Below, one piece after another: positions 1 to 11,161 of a stretch of DNA of 64,000 nucleotides (within the stretch, counting starts at the first letter, position 1; every line of letters starts with the position of its first letter). Origin of the DNA: Anomaloglossus baeobatrachus (lineage: Eukaryota > Chordata > Amphibia > Anura > Aromobatidae); assembly GCF_048569485.1 (NCBI RefSeq), contig NC_134354.1, positions 333,137,143 to 333,201,142 on the forward strand, read 5' to 3'. The position numbers and the translations under genes are program-made. A model generated the notes under the pieces. It worked only from the letters and a program-made list of their open reading frames with translations. It searched no databases and was not told where the DNA came from.

Positions 1-314
1 TTTGGCAGAGCCTGTAAAGGATGTTATGGTGGGCTTTCCTGTCCCCTCTGGTCTCGATGCCTCTATGCCATTGGCCATTCAGATTGACAGACGTTTACGT
101 GAATGTAAAACAATGCGAGCAGAGGTGTCGCTCTCAGAGCAGTCTCTGGAGCCTATGCAGTGTGATAGGGTCCTTTCTAGGGCTGAACGGCAGGGTTTTA
201 GACGGCGTACTAAGCTATGTTTTTTTTCTGTGGAGGTGCCTCTCATACTATTTCCGTCTGCCCTAAGAGCAAAGAATGATTTGCCCGTTTATTTACTTTG
301 GGCAATATACAGCC
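1..314 (+). mobile_element. Gag C-terminal part of the left chromovirus (fossil)
   Basis: The start of the window encodes the end of a Gag nucleocapsid region. The segment PMQCDRVLSRAERQGFRRR is typical of the stretch just before the CCHC zinc knuckle of vertebrate chromovirus Gag, and the matching segment of the second element in this window reads [17 protein letters not shown]. Gag packages the element RNA in cytoplasmic particles. The rest of Gag lies outside the window. Confidence 0.8.
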
Positions 315-540
315 TAAAGGGTGCTTTACACGCTGTGACATCGCTAACGATATATCGCCGGGGGTCACGTCGTTAGTGACGCACATCCGGCACCGTTAGC
401 GTCATTGCAGCGTGTGACACCAAGGAGCGACGATCAACGACCACAAAAATGTCAAAAATCATTGATCGTTGACACGTCACTCCTTTTCATAATATCGTTG
501 GCGGTGCATGCCGCTGGTTGTTCATTTATACTCATTGATT

Positions 541-2106
541 TTAAACACAGATGGGAGCGTTAGGTCCTGTGCACACACTGCAGATTTGTTCTTCAGCAAA
601 AAACGCATCCTCTGACAGAAAAACACATTAAAAAAAACCGCATGCATTTTTATTGCGTTTTTGGTGCATTTTAGTGCATTTGTGGCACCCTCAACTAGCC
701 AGGTCGTCACAGGTACTACAACACACACCCCCACCCCGAGACAGGCACATCAGCCAGACACAAAATCCTTGTTGCCTCCCTCCAGGGGCTGATGTCCATA
801 CCAGGTGGGGTGGAGCCTGGCGGTTGGCCCCACCCACTGAGGAGTTCACAGTCCTGGAGGCGGGACAAGGAAGTCAGTCAGTGAGGGAAGTGCAAGTGTG
901 AGGAGTGAGGAGTAAACTGACGGTGTCCGGGTGTGTGGGCCGGCCCCGGGCACTAAGAGCAAGGTTGGCAGACAGTGGTGGCCGTCTGCAGGAGAGGAAG
1001 ATCAACGCGGAACCGTAGGAGCGGGGTCGGGCGGTGGCCCGCCGGTACCGAACCGGGGAGCGAAGCGAAGCCAGGACACACCGGCAGGGCCTGCGGACCC
1101 CGATCAGGCTTGGAGTCGCTGTTAAGAGGTCAAATCCGTTAGTGACCGGAACCCCAGGGGTTTCCTAACATCCAAGACCCGATAGAAGGTAACCGTCCGA
1201 CTAGTAGAAGGAAATACAGCTACCGCCACAGCTAGAGTTCCAAGGGCCAGAGCCTGCGGGCAAAAGGGCTCCTCCGGCACATATACACGCTGGGGAGCGG
1301 GTTACCATTGGGAAGCCATCAGGACCGAACATATACAAAGGTGCAGGGAAAGGCAGCCACCACCAACCGTCCTGGAGAAACCACAGCAGCTGGCTGCGGG
1401 ACCCGTCCATCCGGCCGTTTGGTTTACCAGAGACTTTGCGTACGTTTGTGGCTGAGTGAGTACAATCGTGCCATCCGGCACCGCGCTGCGCAGTCCAGGT
1501 GACCCTGCACCTTGCCAGCCCTGCCTCCCCGTCACCTCACCGGGCCCCGGGACCACCAACCCCTACCCATGGAGGGGGAAAACAACATCCCAGCTGCTCC
1601 CTACCATCGCTCCCGGGATCCCCGTCACCAGCAGCGGTGGTGCCCAACCTCACCACAACCCGTGGGTGGCGTCACGGACTAAAATCCCCCAAACCAACCA
1701 CCCCTTTCACTCACGGGCAAGGAGCGCCGCTTGAGTCCCCGGATCCAGCCCACCGCTCGAGCCACCGAGCAGCCATCGCAGCAGTGCCGGACCCGAGCGT
1801 TAGCGAGCGCAGCGCAGTGGCGTCCTCCCCGCCCGCGACACATTTTTGTCCCTGAGTTTTTCAATCATTATCAATGGCAAACACAGGAAAAAACGCAGGG
1901 ACCTGCAGAAAAGAAGTGACATGCTGCTTCTTTTTGCTGCAGAAAAACTGCAGCAAAACCTGTAAAGAAAAAAGAAGCAACGTGCGCACAGCATTTCGGA
2001 TTTCTCAGTCTTTGCTGGGGAAGGAATGCATGAAGCTTATGAATAAAAAGTGCTCCAATTCTGCACCAAAAATGCAGCAAAAAAGCAGAAAATCTGCCAG
2101 GTCGGG
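541..2106. repeat. A-rich repeat with GTGCACAC / GTGCGCAC motifs, split by a TG...CA repeat
   Basis: The flanks of the 681-1,840 insertion (541-680 and 1,841-2,106) are rich in 'gcaaaaaa', 'tgcattttt' and 'ctgcag' strings. They carry GTCCTGTGCACACACTGCAG on the left and an inverted counterpart near CAACGTGCGCACAGCAT on the right (about 1,980). This suggests one palindromic MITE split by the insertion. Exact ends are not clear and no gene is seen. Confidence 0.4.
681..1840 (+). mobile_element. TG...CA repeat, 1.16 kb (solo LTR or Ginger-like), 4-bp duplication CATT
   Basis: Starts TGTGGCACCC and ends CCCGCGACA, with CATT exactly duplicated at 677-680 and 1,841-1,844. Nearly collinear with copies at 16,174-17,370 and 57,657-58,828 and, inverted, with 33,585-34,747 and 41,485-42,641. 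The conserved core GTGGCGTCAC lies at 1,666-1,675. No gag-pol or transposase frame is conserved between copies. TG...CA ends with a 4-bp duplication fit a solo LTR; the extended inverted TGTNRCG ends also fit a Ginger-like DNA transposon. Confidence 0.8.
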
Positions 2107-2110
2107 TTAA

Positions 2111-2347
2111 GTCCGCTTTACATGCAGCGACATCGCTTTAGCTTTGGGGTCACGGAATTTGTGATGCACATCCGGCCGCGTTAGCGATGTCGTTGCATGT
2201 GACACCTATGAGCGATTTTGAATCGTCGCAAAAATGTTCAAAATCGCTAATTGGTGACATGCCCCCTTATTTCCAATTATCGTTGCTGCTGCAGGTACGA
2301 TGTTGTACGTCGTTCCTGTGGCAGCACACATCGCTATGCGTGACACC
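2111..2347 (+). mobile_element. Second Harbinger-type left half
   Basis: Begins GTCCGCTTTACATGCAGCG after TAA (2,108-2,110) and runs in parallel with the left halves at 318 and (inverted) 14,573. Allowing for the element inserted at 2,348-5,722, it continues into the right half at 5,727-6,069: the sequence around the insertion point (CACACATCGC... then GCAGGAACGAGGAAC) matches the uninterrupted copy at 14,009-14,573. This gives the composite a second left terminus. Confidence 0.65.
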
Positions 2348-2662
2348 TGTGAGGTAGCAGCGTTGCTTGGGCAAAAACGTGAGGCAGTGAGGCAGCAGCG
2401 TGTTCAAACCAACAGTCTATTTATTGTTGCAGCATAAATAGATCCAATTTCCTACAGTCAAAGTCTCTTCCGGAGCACAGCCGGTGCATATAGACAAATC
2501 CTTTGTATAAAAAGTCTTGTTACCTTAGGGTTCTCCTAGGCTCACACTCTTGGCCTGTGTTCACTCCACACAGAGCCAGCTCAGCTCACACAGCATGTGT
2601 TAGCTTCCACAAGCCTGACTCTCAACTGAGGAGATAAGGTATGCACACCAGTGACTATGTAA

Positions 2663-3548
2663 AGGTCCAGTCACACTAAGCAACTTACCAGCGATCTCAA
2701 CAACGATAGGGATCGCTGGTAAGTTGCTAGGAGGTTGCTGGTGAGATGTCACACTGCGACGCTCCAGCGATCCCACCAGCAACCTGACCTGGCAGGGATC
2801 GCTGGAGCGTCGCTACACGAGTTGCTGGTGAGCTCACCAGCAACCAGTGACCAGCCCCCAGCGCCGCGTGGAAGATGCTGCGCTTGGTAACTAAGGTAAA
2901 TATCGGGTAACCAACCCGATATTTACCTTGGTTACCAGCGTACAGAGCTACACGTGCAGAGAGCAGGGAGCAGCGCACACTGAGCGCTGGCTCCCTGCTC
3001 TCCTAGTTACAGCACACATCGGGTTAATTACCCGATGTGTGCTGCAGCTACATGTGCAGAGAGCAGGGAGCAGCGCACAAAGCTTAGCGCTGGCTCCCTG
3101 CTCTCCTAGTTACAGCACACATCGGGTTAATTACCCGATGTGTGCTGCAGCTAAATGTGCACAGAGCAGGGAGCAGCGCACAATGCTTAGCGCTGGCTCC
3201 TTGCTCTCTTAAGGTCCAGTCACACTAAGCAACTTACCAGCGATCCCAACAACGATAGGGATCGCTGGTAAGTTGCTAGGAGGTTGCTGGTGAGATGTCA
3301 CACTGCGACGCTCCTGCTGCCTGCACATTTAGTTGTTGCTGTCTCGCTGTCACACACAGCGATCTGTGCTTCACAGCGGGAGAGCAACAACTAAAAAATG
3401 GCCCAGGACATTCAGCAACAACCAACGACCTCACAGCAGGGGCCAGGTTGTTGCTGGATGTCACACACAGCAACATCGCTAGCAACGTCACAAAAGTTGT
3501 TCGTTAGCAGCGATGTTGCTAGCGATGTTGCTTAGTGTGACGGGGCCT
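2663..3548. mobile_element. Harbinger-like MITE (CACACTAAGCAAC family), rearranged copy
   Basis: Ends are AGGTCCAGTCACACTAAGCA and, inverted, GCTTAGTGTGACGGGGCCT, with TAA duplicated at 2,660-2,662 and 3,549-3,551. The paralogous unit at 4,711-4,745 is the empty site (ACTATGTAAGGGGAATACAT), which proves the ends. A second left terminus starts inside at about 3,209, followed by a jump to the right half, so the copy is internally rearranged. The central part holds repeated motifs such as GGGTTAATTACCCGATGTG. Confidence 0.85.
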
Positions 3549-3620
3549 TAAGGGGACTACATGAAATAGCAGAAACTGCTGTGTGAATACTGACTTGAAA
3601 AATCCAATAGCTATATGTAA

Positions 3621-4350
3621 AGGTCCAGTCACACTAAGCAACTTACCAGCGATCCCAACAACGATAGGGATCGCTGGTAAGTTGCTAGGAGGTTGCTGGT
3701 GAGCTGTCACACTGAGACGCTCCAGCGATCCCACCAGCAACCTGACCTGGCAGGGATCGCTGGAGCGTGGCTACACGAGTTGCTGGTGAGCTCACCAGCA
3801 ACCAGTGACCAGCCCCCAGTCTCCTAGTTACAGCACACATCAGGTTAATTAACCCGATGTGTGCTGCAGCTAAATGTGCACAGAGCAGGGAGCAGCGCAC
3901 ACTGAGCGCTGGCTCCTTGCTCTCCTAGTTACAGCACACATCGGGTTAATTGCCTGATGTGTGCTGCAGCTATCTGTGCACAGAGCAGGAGCCAGCAGCA
4001 CAGGCAGTGAGAGCGGAGGAGGCTGGTATCAAAGGTAAATATCGGGTAACCAAGGACAGGGCTTCTTGGTTACCCGATGTTTACATTAGTTACCAGCCTC
4101 TGCAGAAGCCGGCTCCCTGCTCACTGCACATTAGTTGTTGCTGTCTCGCTGTCACACACAGCGATCTGTGCTTCACAGCAGGAGAGCAACAACTAAAAAA
4201 TGGCCCAGGACATTCAGCAACAACCAACGACCTCACAGCAGGGGCCAGGTTGTTGCTGGATGTCACACACAGCAACATCGCTAGCAACGTCACAAAAGTT
4301 GTTCGTTACCAGCGATGTTGCTAGCGATGTTGCTTAGTGTGACGGGGCCT
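3621..4350. mobile_element. Harbinger-like MITE (CACACTAAGCAAC family)
   Basis: Same termini as the copies at 2,663 and 52,387, with TAA at 3,618-3,620 and 4,351-4,353. The same-orientation paralogous unit at about 4,785-4,805 (GCTATATGTAAGAGTGAAAA) is the unoccupied site with a single TAA. No transposase. It inserted after the carrier unit had duplicated. Confidence 0.88.
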
Positions 4351-4860
4351 TAAGAGTGAAAATGTGAAAAATGAAACCTGCATTACTGCCATGAACATAT
4401 GAATCAAGAGAAATTTAGCTACTGAATTGATCAATGCAATAGAGCCCCAACACTACGCCAAAGTATTTCTCTACGTTGGGGTCCCTAGCTTGTGTGTGTC
4501 CTCTCATGCAGTTAAAAAACTTACCGTGTATGGGAAGCTGAGACCCAGGCTATTTATGCGTATGATATGGATTGGCAATAGGTGTGGTTGGGGAGGGTTC
4601 ACAAACGAAAAACTACTAACAATAAGGAATAATGTTTGGAACACCATTCTAAGTCTGAACTGGGTGCAAAAACCTAAAAAAACATCACTATGGGGAGATA
4701 AGGTATGCACACCAGTGACTATGTAAGGGGAATACATGAAATAGCAGAAACTGCTGTGTGAATACTGACTTGAAAAATCCAATAGCTATATGTAAGAGTG
4801 AAAATGTAAAAAATGGAATCTGCATTACTGCCATGAACATATGAATCAAGAGAAATTACA

Positions 4861-4950
4861 TGAATACATGAAATAGCAGAAACTGCTGTGTGAATACTGA
4901 CTTGAAAAGTCAGTATTCACACAGCAGTTTCTGCAATTTCATGTATTCCC
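4861..4950. repeat. Hairpin at the inversion junction of the repeat block
   Basis: About 43 bp at 4,861-4,903 and their inverted copy at 4,907-4,950 are separated by 3 bp, marking the point where unit orientation flips. Further out, 4,432-4,860 and 4,951-5,260 are also inverted copies but with a different centre of symmetry (about 4,839). The flip therefore did not arise as one simple palindrome. Confidence 0.8.
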
Positions 4951-6072
4951 CTTACATAGTCACTGGTGTGCATACCTTATCTCCCCATAGTGATTTTTTT
5001 TTAGGTTTTTGCACCCAGTTTAGACTTAGAATGGTGTTCCAAATGTTATTCCTTATTTGTTAGTAGTTTTTCATTTGTGAACCCTCCCCAACCACACCTA
5101 TTGCCAATCCATATCATACGCATAAATAGCCTGGGTCTCAGCTTCCCATACACGGTAAGTTTTTTAACTGCATGAGAGGACACACACAAGCTAGGGACCC
5201 CAACGTAGAGAAATACTTTGGCGTAGTGTTGGGGCTCTATTGAATTGATCAATTCAGTAGCTAAATTTCTCTTGATTCATATGTTCATGGCAGTAATGCA
5301 GATTCCATTTTTCACATTTTCACTCTTACATATAGCTATTGGATTTTTCAAGTCAGTATTCACACAGCAGTTTCTGCTATTTCATGTATTCCCCTTACAT
5401 AGTCACTGGTGTGCATACCTTATCTCCCCATAGTGATTTTTTTTTAGCTTTTTGCACCCAGTTTAGACTTAGAATGGTGTTCCAAACGTTATTCCTTATT
5501 TGACTCTCAACTGAGACACACCCTGATGTGGTCTGCCAGATTTAAACGAAAATGCTGGACATGAGGATTGCTACAAAATCTGGACTGGGAGGAGGGATCT
5601 GTCTCCCTGATACCCTTTGTGCTATACTCCCCGTAATAGCTATAGCAAAGTCAGAGGGTTTCCAGACACATTCTGGGGGACACATAGCTGTCTTCAAATA
5701 TTACCCCTTTCACTGCCTCACACACCGCAGGAACGAGGAACATCTCCTTACCTGCGTCCACCGGCAATGAGGAAGGAAGGAGGTGGGCATGTTCCTGCCG
5801 CTCATCTCCGCCCCTCCTCTGCTATTGGGCAGCCGCTTAGTGACGCCGCAGGGATGTTGCTATGACGCCAAACGCACCTCCCCCTTGAAGGAGGGATTGT
5901 TCGGCGGTCACAGTGACGTCGCTGAAAAGGTATGTGCGTGTGACGCTGCCGTAGCGATAGTGTTCGCTACGGCAGCGATCACCAAATGTCGCATGAACGA
6001 CGGGGTCAGGTGCTATCGCGAACTACATTGCTAGCTATCGCTAGCGATGTCGCAGCGTGTAAAGCACCCTTA

Positions 6073-9000
6073 AGTTTCTTTTGTCAGTTTCGTTGCTCTG
6101 TTCCCTGTCGTCATTTTTGGCTATGGATTTTATTGATTTAGGAACTGCCCTGAACTTGATGGATTTTGGGTTTACCGAATGTTGTGGTTTCCCTATGGTA
6201 CCTTTGCAAACTCCTATTCCTTTGAGGGGTATTGATGGTACTCCTTTAGCTGAAAATCAGCCCCAGTTTTGAACCCAGGTGACAATGCGGGTCGCACCAG
6301 ACCACCAGGAGGATTGTAACTTTTTGGTGTTGCATAATTTCCATGACTCTTTGGTACTGGGATCCCTTGGTTGCAAACCCATAATCCAGTTCTGGATTGG
6401 ACATTTTTCTCTGTGACTAGTTGGGGCTGTCAATGTGTGCATAGTGATACTCCTGTTTTGTCTATTTCATCTCAGACATAGGAGGTCCCTGACTACTTGT
6501 CGGATTTCACGAATGTGTTTAATGAGACTGAGGTTGCATCCTTGCCTCCGCATAGGGATTATGATTGCGCTATTGAATTAGTGCCTGGATGTAAATTTCC
6601 TAAGAGATGGCTTTTCAATTTATCTGTACCTGAACATGTTGCTATGCGGACTTATATTAAGGAGTCATTGGAGAAGGGTCACATCAGACCATCATCTTCA
6701 CCTCTGGGTGCCGGTTTTTTGTTTGTGGCCAAGAAGGATGGCTCATTGCGACCCTGTATTGACTATCGTCTCCTTAATAAAATTACGGTTAAATATCAAT
6801 ATCCATTGCCTCTGATTTCTGACCTGTTTTCTAGAGTGAAGGGTGTAAGTTGGTTTACTAGGCTCGATCTTCGGGGGCGTATAATCTCATTCGCATTAAG
6901 CAGGGTGATGAATGGAAGACAGCATTTAAACCCTTTGGGCTCACTAATGCCCCTTCCGTTTTCCAGTCTTCCATGAATGATATTTTTCCGGGACTTTATT
7001 CACAAGTTTTTGATTGTCTATTTGGACAACATTTTGATTTTTGATGACTGGGATTCTCATATTGAAAAGGTTCGGACAGTGTTTCAGGTTCTCAGGGACA
7101 ATGCGCTGTATGTTAAGGGATCGAAATGTCTTTTTGGTGTACAAAAGATCTTTTTTTTGGGGTTTATTTTGTCCCCATCTTCTATTGACCGGATCCAGGC
7201 CATTCATGATTGGGTTCAGCCTACTTCTTTGAAAGTCCTTCAGAAGTTTTTGGGTTTTGCTAATTTCTATCGTAAATTTATAGGTAATTTTTCTGGTATT
7301 GTCAAGCCATTGACTGATTTGACCAAAAAGGGAGCTGATGTTGGGAATTGGTCTCCAGAGGCAGTCTTGGTGTCCTGGGCGGGGGACAGACAACAACCGG
7401 GGGCCGCTCGGGGCGTTCGGATCTGGGCAGTGGCTGTGGCTCGAGTGGCAGCCGGATCCGGGGCTTGTGCAGCCGTCCGTCGCCCACGAGTGAAAAGGGG
7501 TTATTTACAAGGGATCGAGTCTTTGTCAGTGACGCCACCCGTGGGATGCGGTGAGGGATGGTGACACCGCCGCTGCCTAGATATGGGGGTGCCCGGGGCT
7601 GATGGAGCGGGGCAGCAAGGTGGCATCCCCTCCACGGGTAGGGGAGGTGTAGTTCCGGGGCCCAGAGGATGGTGAGGGATTGCAGGGAGCAGGCAACTCA
7701 CAGTTTGTTGTCGTGGTGCTGGATGAGCTGGTGCTGATTTGGACGGTCAGTAAACACACATAGTCTGTATTGTAAACCAAGTTGCCAGTGACCGGTAGCC
7801 TCCAGCGGTTGCAATCGGGTCCCACACACAGATATACAGCCAGGGGCCCTTTCTTCTGCACTTTCTGTCTGTCTCTCTTTTGTCTGAACTAGTCCGCTTG
7901 AACGGCCTCCGGACCGGATCCCCTCTCTCGGCACCGGCGGGCTACAACCCTGCCCCGGTCGGCCTCAGGTTCCCCGCGACCGGATCTCCATTGCCTATGG
8001 CCCTCACTGCCACCTAGTCAGCATGGCTAGTTCAGTTGTCCAGTGGTCCGAGGCTCCAACCCCGACTACCATCCTCTCCAGGGAGCTCTAACTCCCTCTT
8101 GTCAGCTCTCCACTGACTACAGCTCAAACTGAAACTAAACTCTGCTCTGTCACTTTCTAAGCTCTTTTCGATCCCTCTCCTTGTCCTGGGGGGGAGTGAC
8201 TAGGCCTTATTAGCTGGTGTATACCTGTGTGGGGACTGTGTTGGTGCCAAGGAGGAGAATGGCCTGCACTTTGGTGGATTTGTGCAAGCTCTGTGACAAC
8301 CTAGTTTTGCCAGAGCGTCACATTGGCTTTTCAGGAGCTTAAAAGGAGGTTTACTTCTGCTCCAGTCTTGCGGCAGCCTGATGCGTCTCTTTTATTTCAG
8401 GTGGAGATTGATGCGTCAGAGATCGGTGCAGGGGCTGTCTTGTCTCAAAAAGATCCTGTGACTTCTAAACTGAAACCTTGTGCCTTCTTTTCCTGAAAAT
8501 TTCACCACCGGAACGAAATTATGATTTGGGGAATCGGGAATTATTGGCTATGAAGTGGACCTTTGAATAATGGAGACATTGGCTGGAGGGCTCAAGACAT
8601 CAAATTGTTGTACTCACCGATCATAAGAATTTGATTTATCTCGAATCAGCCAGGAGGTTGAATCCCAGGCAGGCTAGATGGGCCTTGTTTTTCACATGCT
8701 TTAATTTTGTGGTATCTTATATTCTGGGCACTAAGAATATTAAGGCGGATGCACTCTCTTGGAGTTTCTTTGCTGACTCTCTTGATGTGACTGAGCCTGC
8801 TACTATCCTGCATGAGGGAGTGGTTCTCTCTGCTATTTCACCCGATTTGAGACTAGCTCTTGAGAAATTTCAGGAGGTCAAACCTGAAAGATGTCCTGTG
8901 GGGAAATTGTACGTTCCTGATCAGTGGAGGAGTAAAGTGATGTCTGAAATTCATTGTTCTGCATTGGCTGGTCATCCTGGGATTTTTGGCACCAGGGATT

Positions 9001-10217
9001 TGGTGAGTAGGACCTTTTTGGTGGCCTTCTTTATCTCGTGATGTGAGGAGTTTTGTTCAATGCTGTGGGATTTTTTCTAGATCCAAGCCTTGTTGTTCTC
9101 GTTCTAGTGGATTGTTATTGCCATTGCCGCTGCCTAAGAGACCATGGACTCACATCTCAATGGATTTTATTTCCGATCTCCCTGTTTCTCAGAGGATGAC
9201 GGTTATTTGGGTAATCTGTGATAGATTTTCCAAAATGGTCCATTTGGTGCCACTGCCTAAGTTATCATCATCTTCGGAGTTGGTGCCCTTGTTTCTCTGT
9301 CAGGTGGTTCATTTGCATGGTATCCCTGAAAACATTGTGTCCGACAGAGGAGTCCAGTTTGTGTCTAGATTTTGGAGAGCTTTTTGTTCAAGACTGGGTA
9401 TTGAGTTCTCTTTCTCCTCTGCGTTTCATCCTCATACCAATGGACAGACTGAGAGGGGAAACCAGACTTTGGAAACCTATTTGAGATGTTTTGTGTCTGC
9501 TGATCAGGATGACTGGGTTTCTTTTTTGTCTTTGACTGAGTTTGCTCTTAATAATAGTGCTAGTTCGGCCACTTTGATGTCTCCTTTTTTTTGCAATTTC
9601 GGGTTTCATCATCGGTTTTCTTCGGGGCAGATGAAGGCTTCAGGTAGAGAAAATGCAGCAAATTTGGGATCAAGTGGTGGATAAATTTTCCCACTCCCTG
9701 GAAAATGCCCAACGGTTTGTCAACCGGCGTAGGACTGTGGGTCCCTGGTTTAAAGTGGGGGACTTGGTCTGGTTGTCCTCCAGATATGTTCCTATGAAAG
9801 TTTCTTCTCCGAAATTTAAGCCAAGGTTTATTGGGCCTTAAAAGATTTTGGAGATGATTAATCCTGTTTCTTTCTGTTTAGCTCTTCCAGAGTCTTTCAA
9901 GATTCACAATGTTTTTCATAAGTCTTTGTTGAAAAAGTATGTTGAACCGGTAGTTCCCATGACTGCGCCTCCTGATCCTGTGTTGGTTGAAGGGGATCTG
10001 CAATATGTTGTGGAGAAGATTTTGGATTCCCGTCTTACTAGACGGAAGCTCCAGTGTCTGGTCAAGTGGAAAGGTTATGGTCAGGAGGATAATTCTTGGG
10101 TGTTTCCTTCTGACATACATGCTGATCGCTTGGTCCTTGCTTTTCATCGGGCCCATCCTGACAAACCCGGGGGCTCTGGTGAAGGATCGGTGACCCCACC
10201 TCAAGGGGAAGGGAGGG
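6073..10217 (+). mobile_element. Pol region of the left chromovirus (fossil)
   Basis: Holds recognisable protease (about 6,100-6,470), reverse transcriptase (about 6,490-7,230), RNase H (about 7,230-8,760, split by a repeat), integrase (about 8,890-9,700) and chromodomain (about 9,990-10,120) sequence. Recognition rests on the RT motif [15 protein letters not shown], the integrase motifs MDFISDLP, SDRGVQF and HPHTNGQTERGNQ, and the chromodomain motif LVKWKGYGQEDNSW. Pol would copy the RNA to DNA and integrate it; the chromodomain would guide integration to particular chromatin. The region is broken in several places and is not expected to work. Confidence 0.9.
7371..8322 (-). mobile_element. 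TG...CA repeat, 0.95 kb, inserted in the left chromovirus pol, duplication TTGG
   Basis: Starts TGTCCTGGGC and ends GAGCGTCACA, with TTGG duplicated at 7,367-7,370 and 8,323-8,326. Inverted relative to the copy at 681-1,840; it contains the conserved core in the form GTGACGCCAC. It sits in the RNase H part of the fossil Gypsy pol, so the insertion postdates that element. No coding frame. Confidence 0.85.
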
Positions 10218-10220
10218 TAC

Positions 10221-11161
10221 TGTTTTGAACACATTTGGACTGGGTTCTGGTTTGGGACTCCCTCTTGTGACCAGTGCTGGTAGTGGAGTTGGTCTGCTTA
10301 ACAGAAGCCAGACAGCTGATGATGATTGGAAATCAGGTTCTTCAGACTGGGCCTATATAACTGAGTAGTTTTCTCTTGGTTTGGGCTGGTGATCAATGTT
10401 GCTTCCTGTGGTGCTGTGACCATTCTGACATCTGCCCTATCTTCTGTTTCTACCTGAACTCCTAACAGATAAGTTTGGTCTTGTACCTCTGCTGGTTTTG
10501 TTTCCATTTTTCTGTTGTTTAATTTGGAGGTACTAAGGCTTGTTCCCTGATTTTGCTCGTGGAGTTTTGGGTGGAGTTGGATCATTCCCTGCTGGGAATG
10601 TCTGTGTACCTTGCTCCATATTCTGCAATGTATTTGTGTTTTGTCATGCTTCGTATTAATTTTAGTCCTGCCTCTATATTAGTGTTTTGCTTGGATCCCA
10701 GTAACACCAGAGTACTGATATAGTGGGGGAGAGGCCGTGTGGTCTCAGCTTTTTTCCTATCAGGTGTGTTGGTTCTTTTAGGGTTTTGCGCGGTTGCAGA
10801 CAGTATTATTTTCTGTCCTTTCCTATGTAGATAGTTTAGGCCTCATCTTTGCTGAATCTGTTTTCTGCCTGTGTACTGTGTTTCATCTTGTCTCACCGAC
10901 TTTATATGTTTGGGAGCTATTTATATCTTGGGGATCTGCTCCGAGGCAGATTAGCTTTCCGTGTTTTCTCCCTTTAGGAAGAATTAGTTCTCCGGCTGTG
11001 TCGAGGCGACTAGGTCATCGTAGGCTCGTCCCACGGCTACTTCTAGTTGTGTTGTCAGTGTGAGGTCTGCAGTCATCTAATATTCCAACCACTCTGGTGA
11101 CACTCTAGATTTCCTAGTTTTTGCACTCTTTTTGATCCTCCTCGGTTACTGAATCATTACA
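10221..11161 (+). mobile_element. 3' LTR of the left chromovirus (fossil)
   Basis: Begins TGTTTTGAAC right after the purine tract GGGAAGGGAGGGTAC and is judged to end at ...GAATCATTACA. A TATA-like CTATATAA lies near 10,352. The start is well supported by the purine tract, which has the same GGGTAC-TG junction as the second chromovirus here. The end is less certain because the partner LTR and target duplication lie outside the window. Confidence 0.7.

Larger units (their letters stand above)
2631..5500. repeat. Penelope-like block of tandem and inverted units with a 15-bp target duplication
   Basis: Bounded by TGACTCTCAACTGAG at 2,616-2,630 and 5,501-5,515, an exact 15-bp duplication. Inside, a unit of roughly 560 bp (landmarks GGAGATAAGGTATGCACACC and CCCCAACACTACGCC) occurs in direct orientation up to about 4,860, then flips at a hairpin near 4,905 and runs inverted to 5,500, partly twice. 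Direct plus inverted terminal units and a long variable target duplication are typical of Penelope-like elements. No RT or GIY-YIG frame is visible, so the class is inferred. Two MITEs interrupt the first unit. Confidence 0.55.
2348..5722. mobile_element. Short TG...CA element (about 490 bp without its insert), 4-bp duplication CACC
   Basis: Starts TGTGAGGTAGC and ends GCCTCACA; the two ends are inverted copies over about 10 bp (TGTGAGGYAG). CACC is duplicated at 2,344-2,347 and 5,723-5,726. The related Harbinger copy at 14,009-14,573 supplies the empty-site context. A Penelope-like block (2,631-5,500) is inserted in it. Solo LTR or small terminal-inverted-repeat element; no coding sequence. 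Confidence 0.65.
318..6069. mobile_element. Harbinger-type non-autonomous element, enlarged by nested insertions
   Basis: The left end AGGGTGCTTTACACGCTG and the right end (the same sequence inverted, CAGCGTGTAAAGCACCCT) form terminal inverted repeats, and TAA is duplicated at 315-317 and 6,070-6,072. A 3-bp TWA duplication is the PIF/Harbinger hallmark. A related 565-bp complete copy at 14,009-14,573 shows the uninterrupted layout. No transposase is present. It contains two left termini (318 and 2,111) but one right terminus, so it arose by recombination or by insertion beside a relative. It interrupts the Gypsy element and so is younger than it. Confidence 0.8.
1..11161 (+). mobile_element. 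Fossil Ty3/Gypsy chromovirus, 3' part (5' end outside window)
   Basis: LTR retrotransposon running off the left edge. In order it shows the gag C-terminus (1-314), protease region, reverse transcriptase, RNase H, integrase, a C-terminal chromodomain, a purine-rich tract and one LTR. The RT-RNaseH-integrase-chromodomain order identifies a vertebrate chromovirus. It is interrupted by a Harbinger-type insertion (318-6,069) and a TG...CA repeat (7,371-8,322), each with a clean target duplication. It is clearly broken, with several breaks besides the two insertions. It is older than the element at 44,786-50,530 and belongs to a different subfamily. Family call is firm; age is inferred from the nesting. 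Confidence 0.9.
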
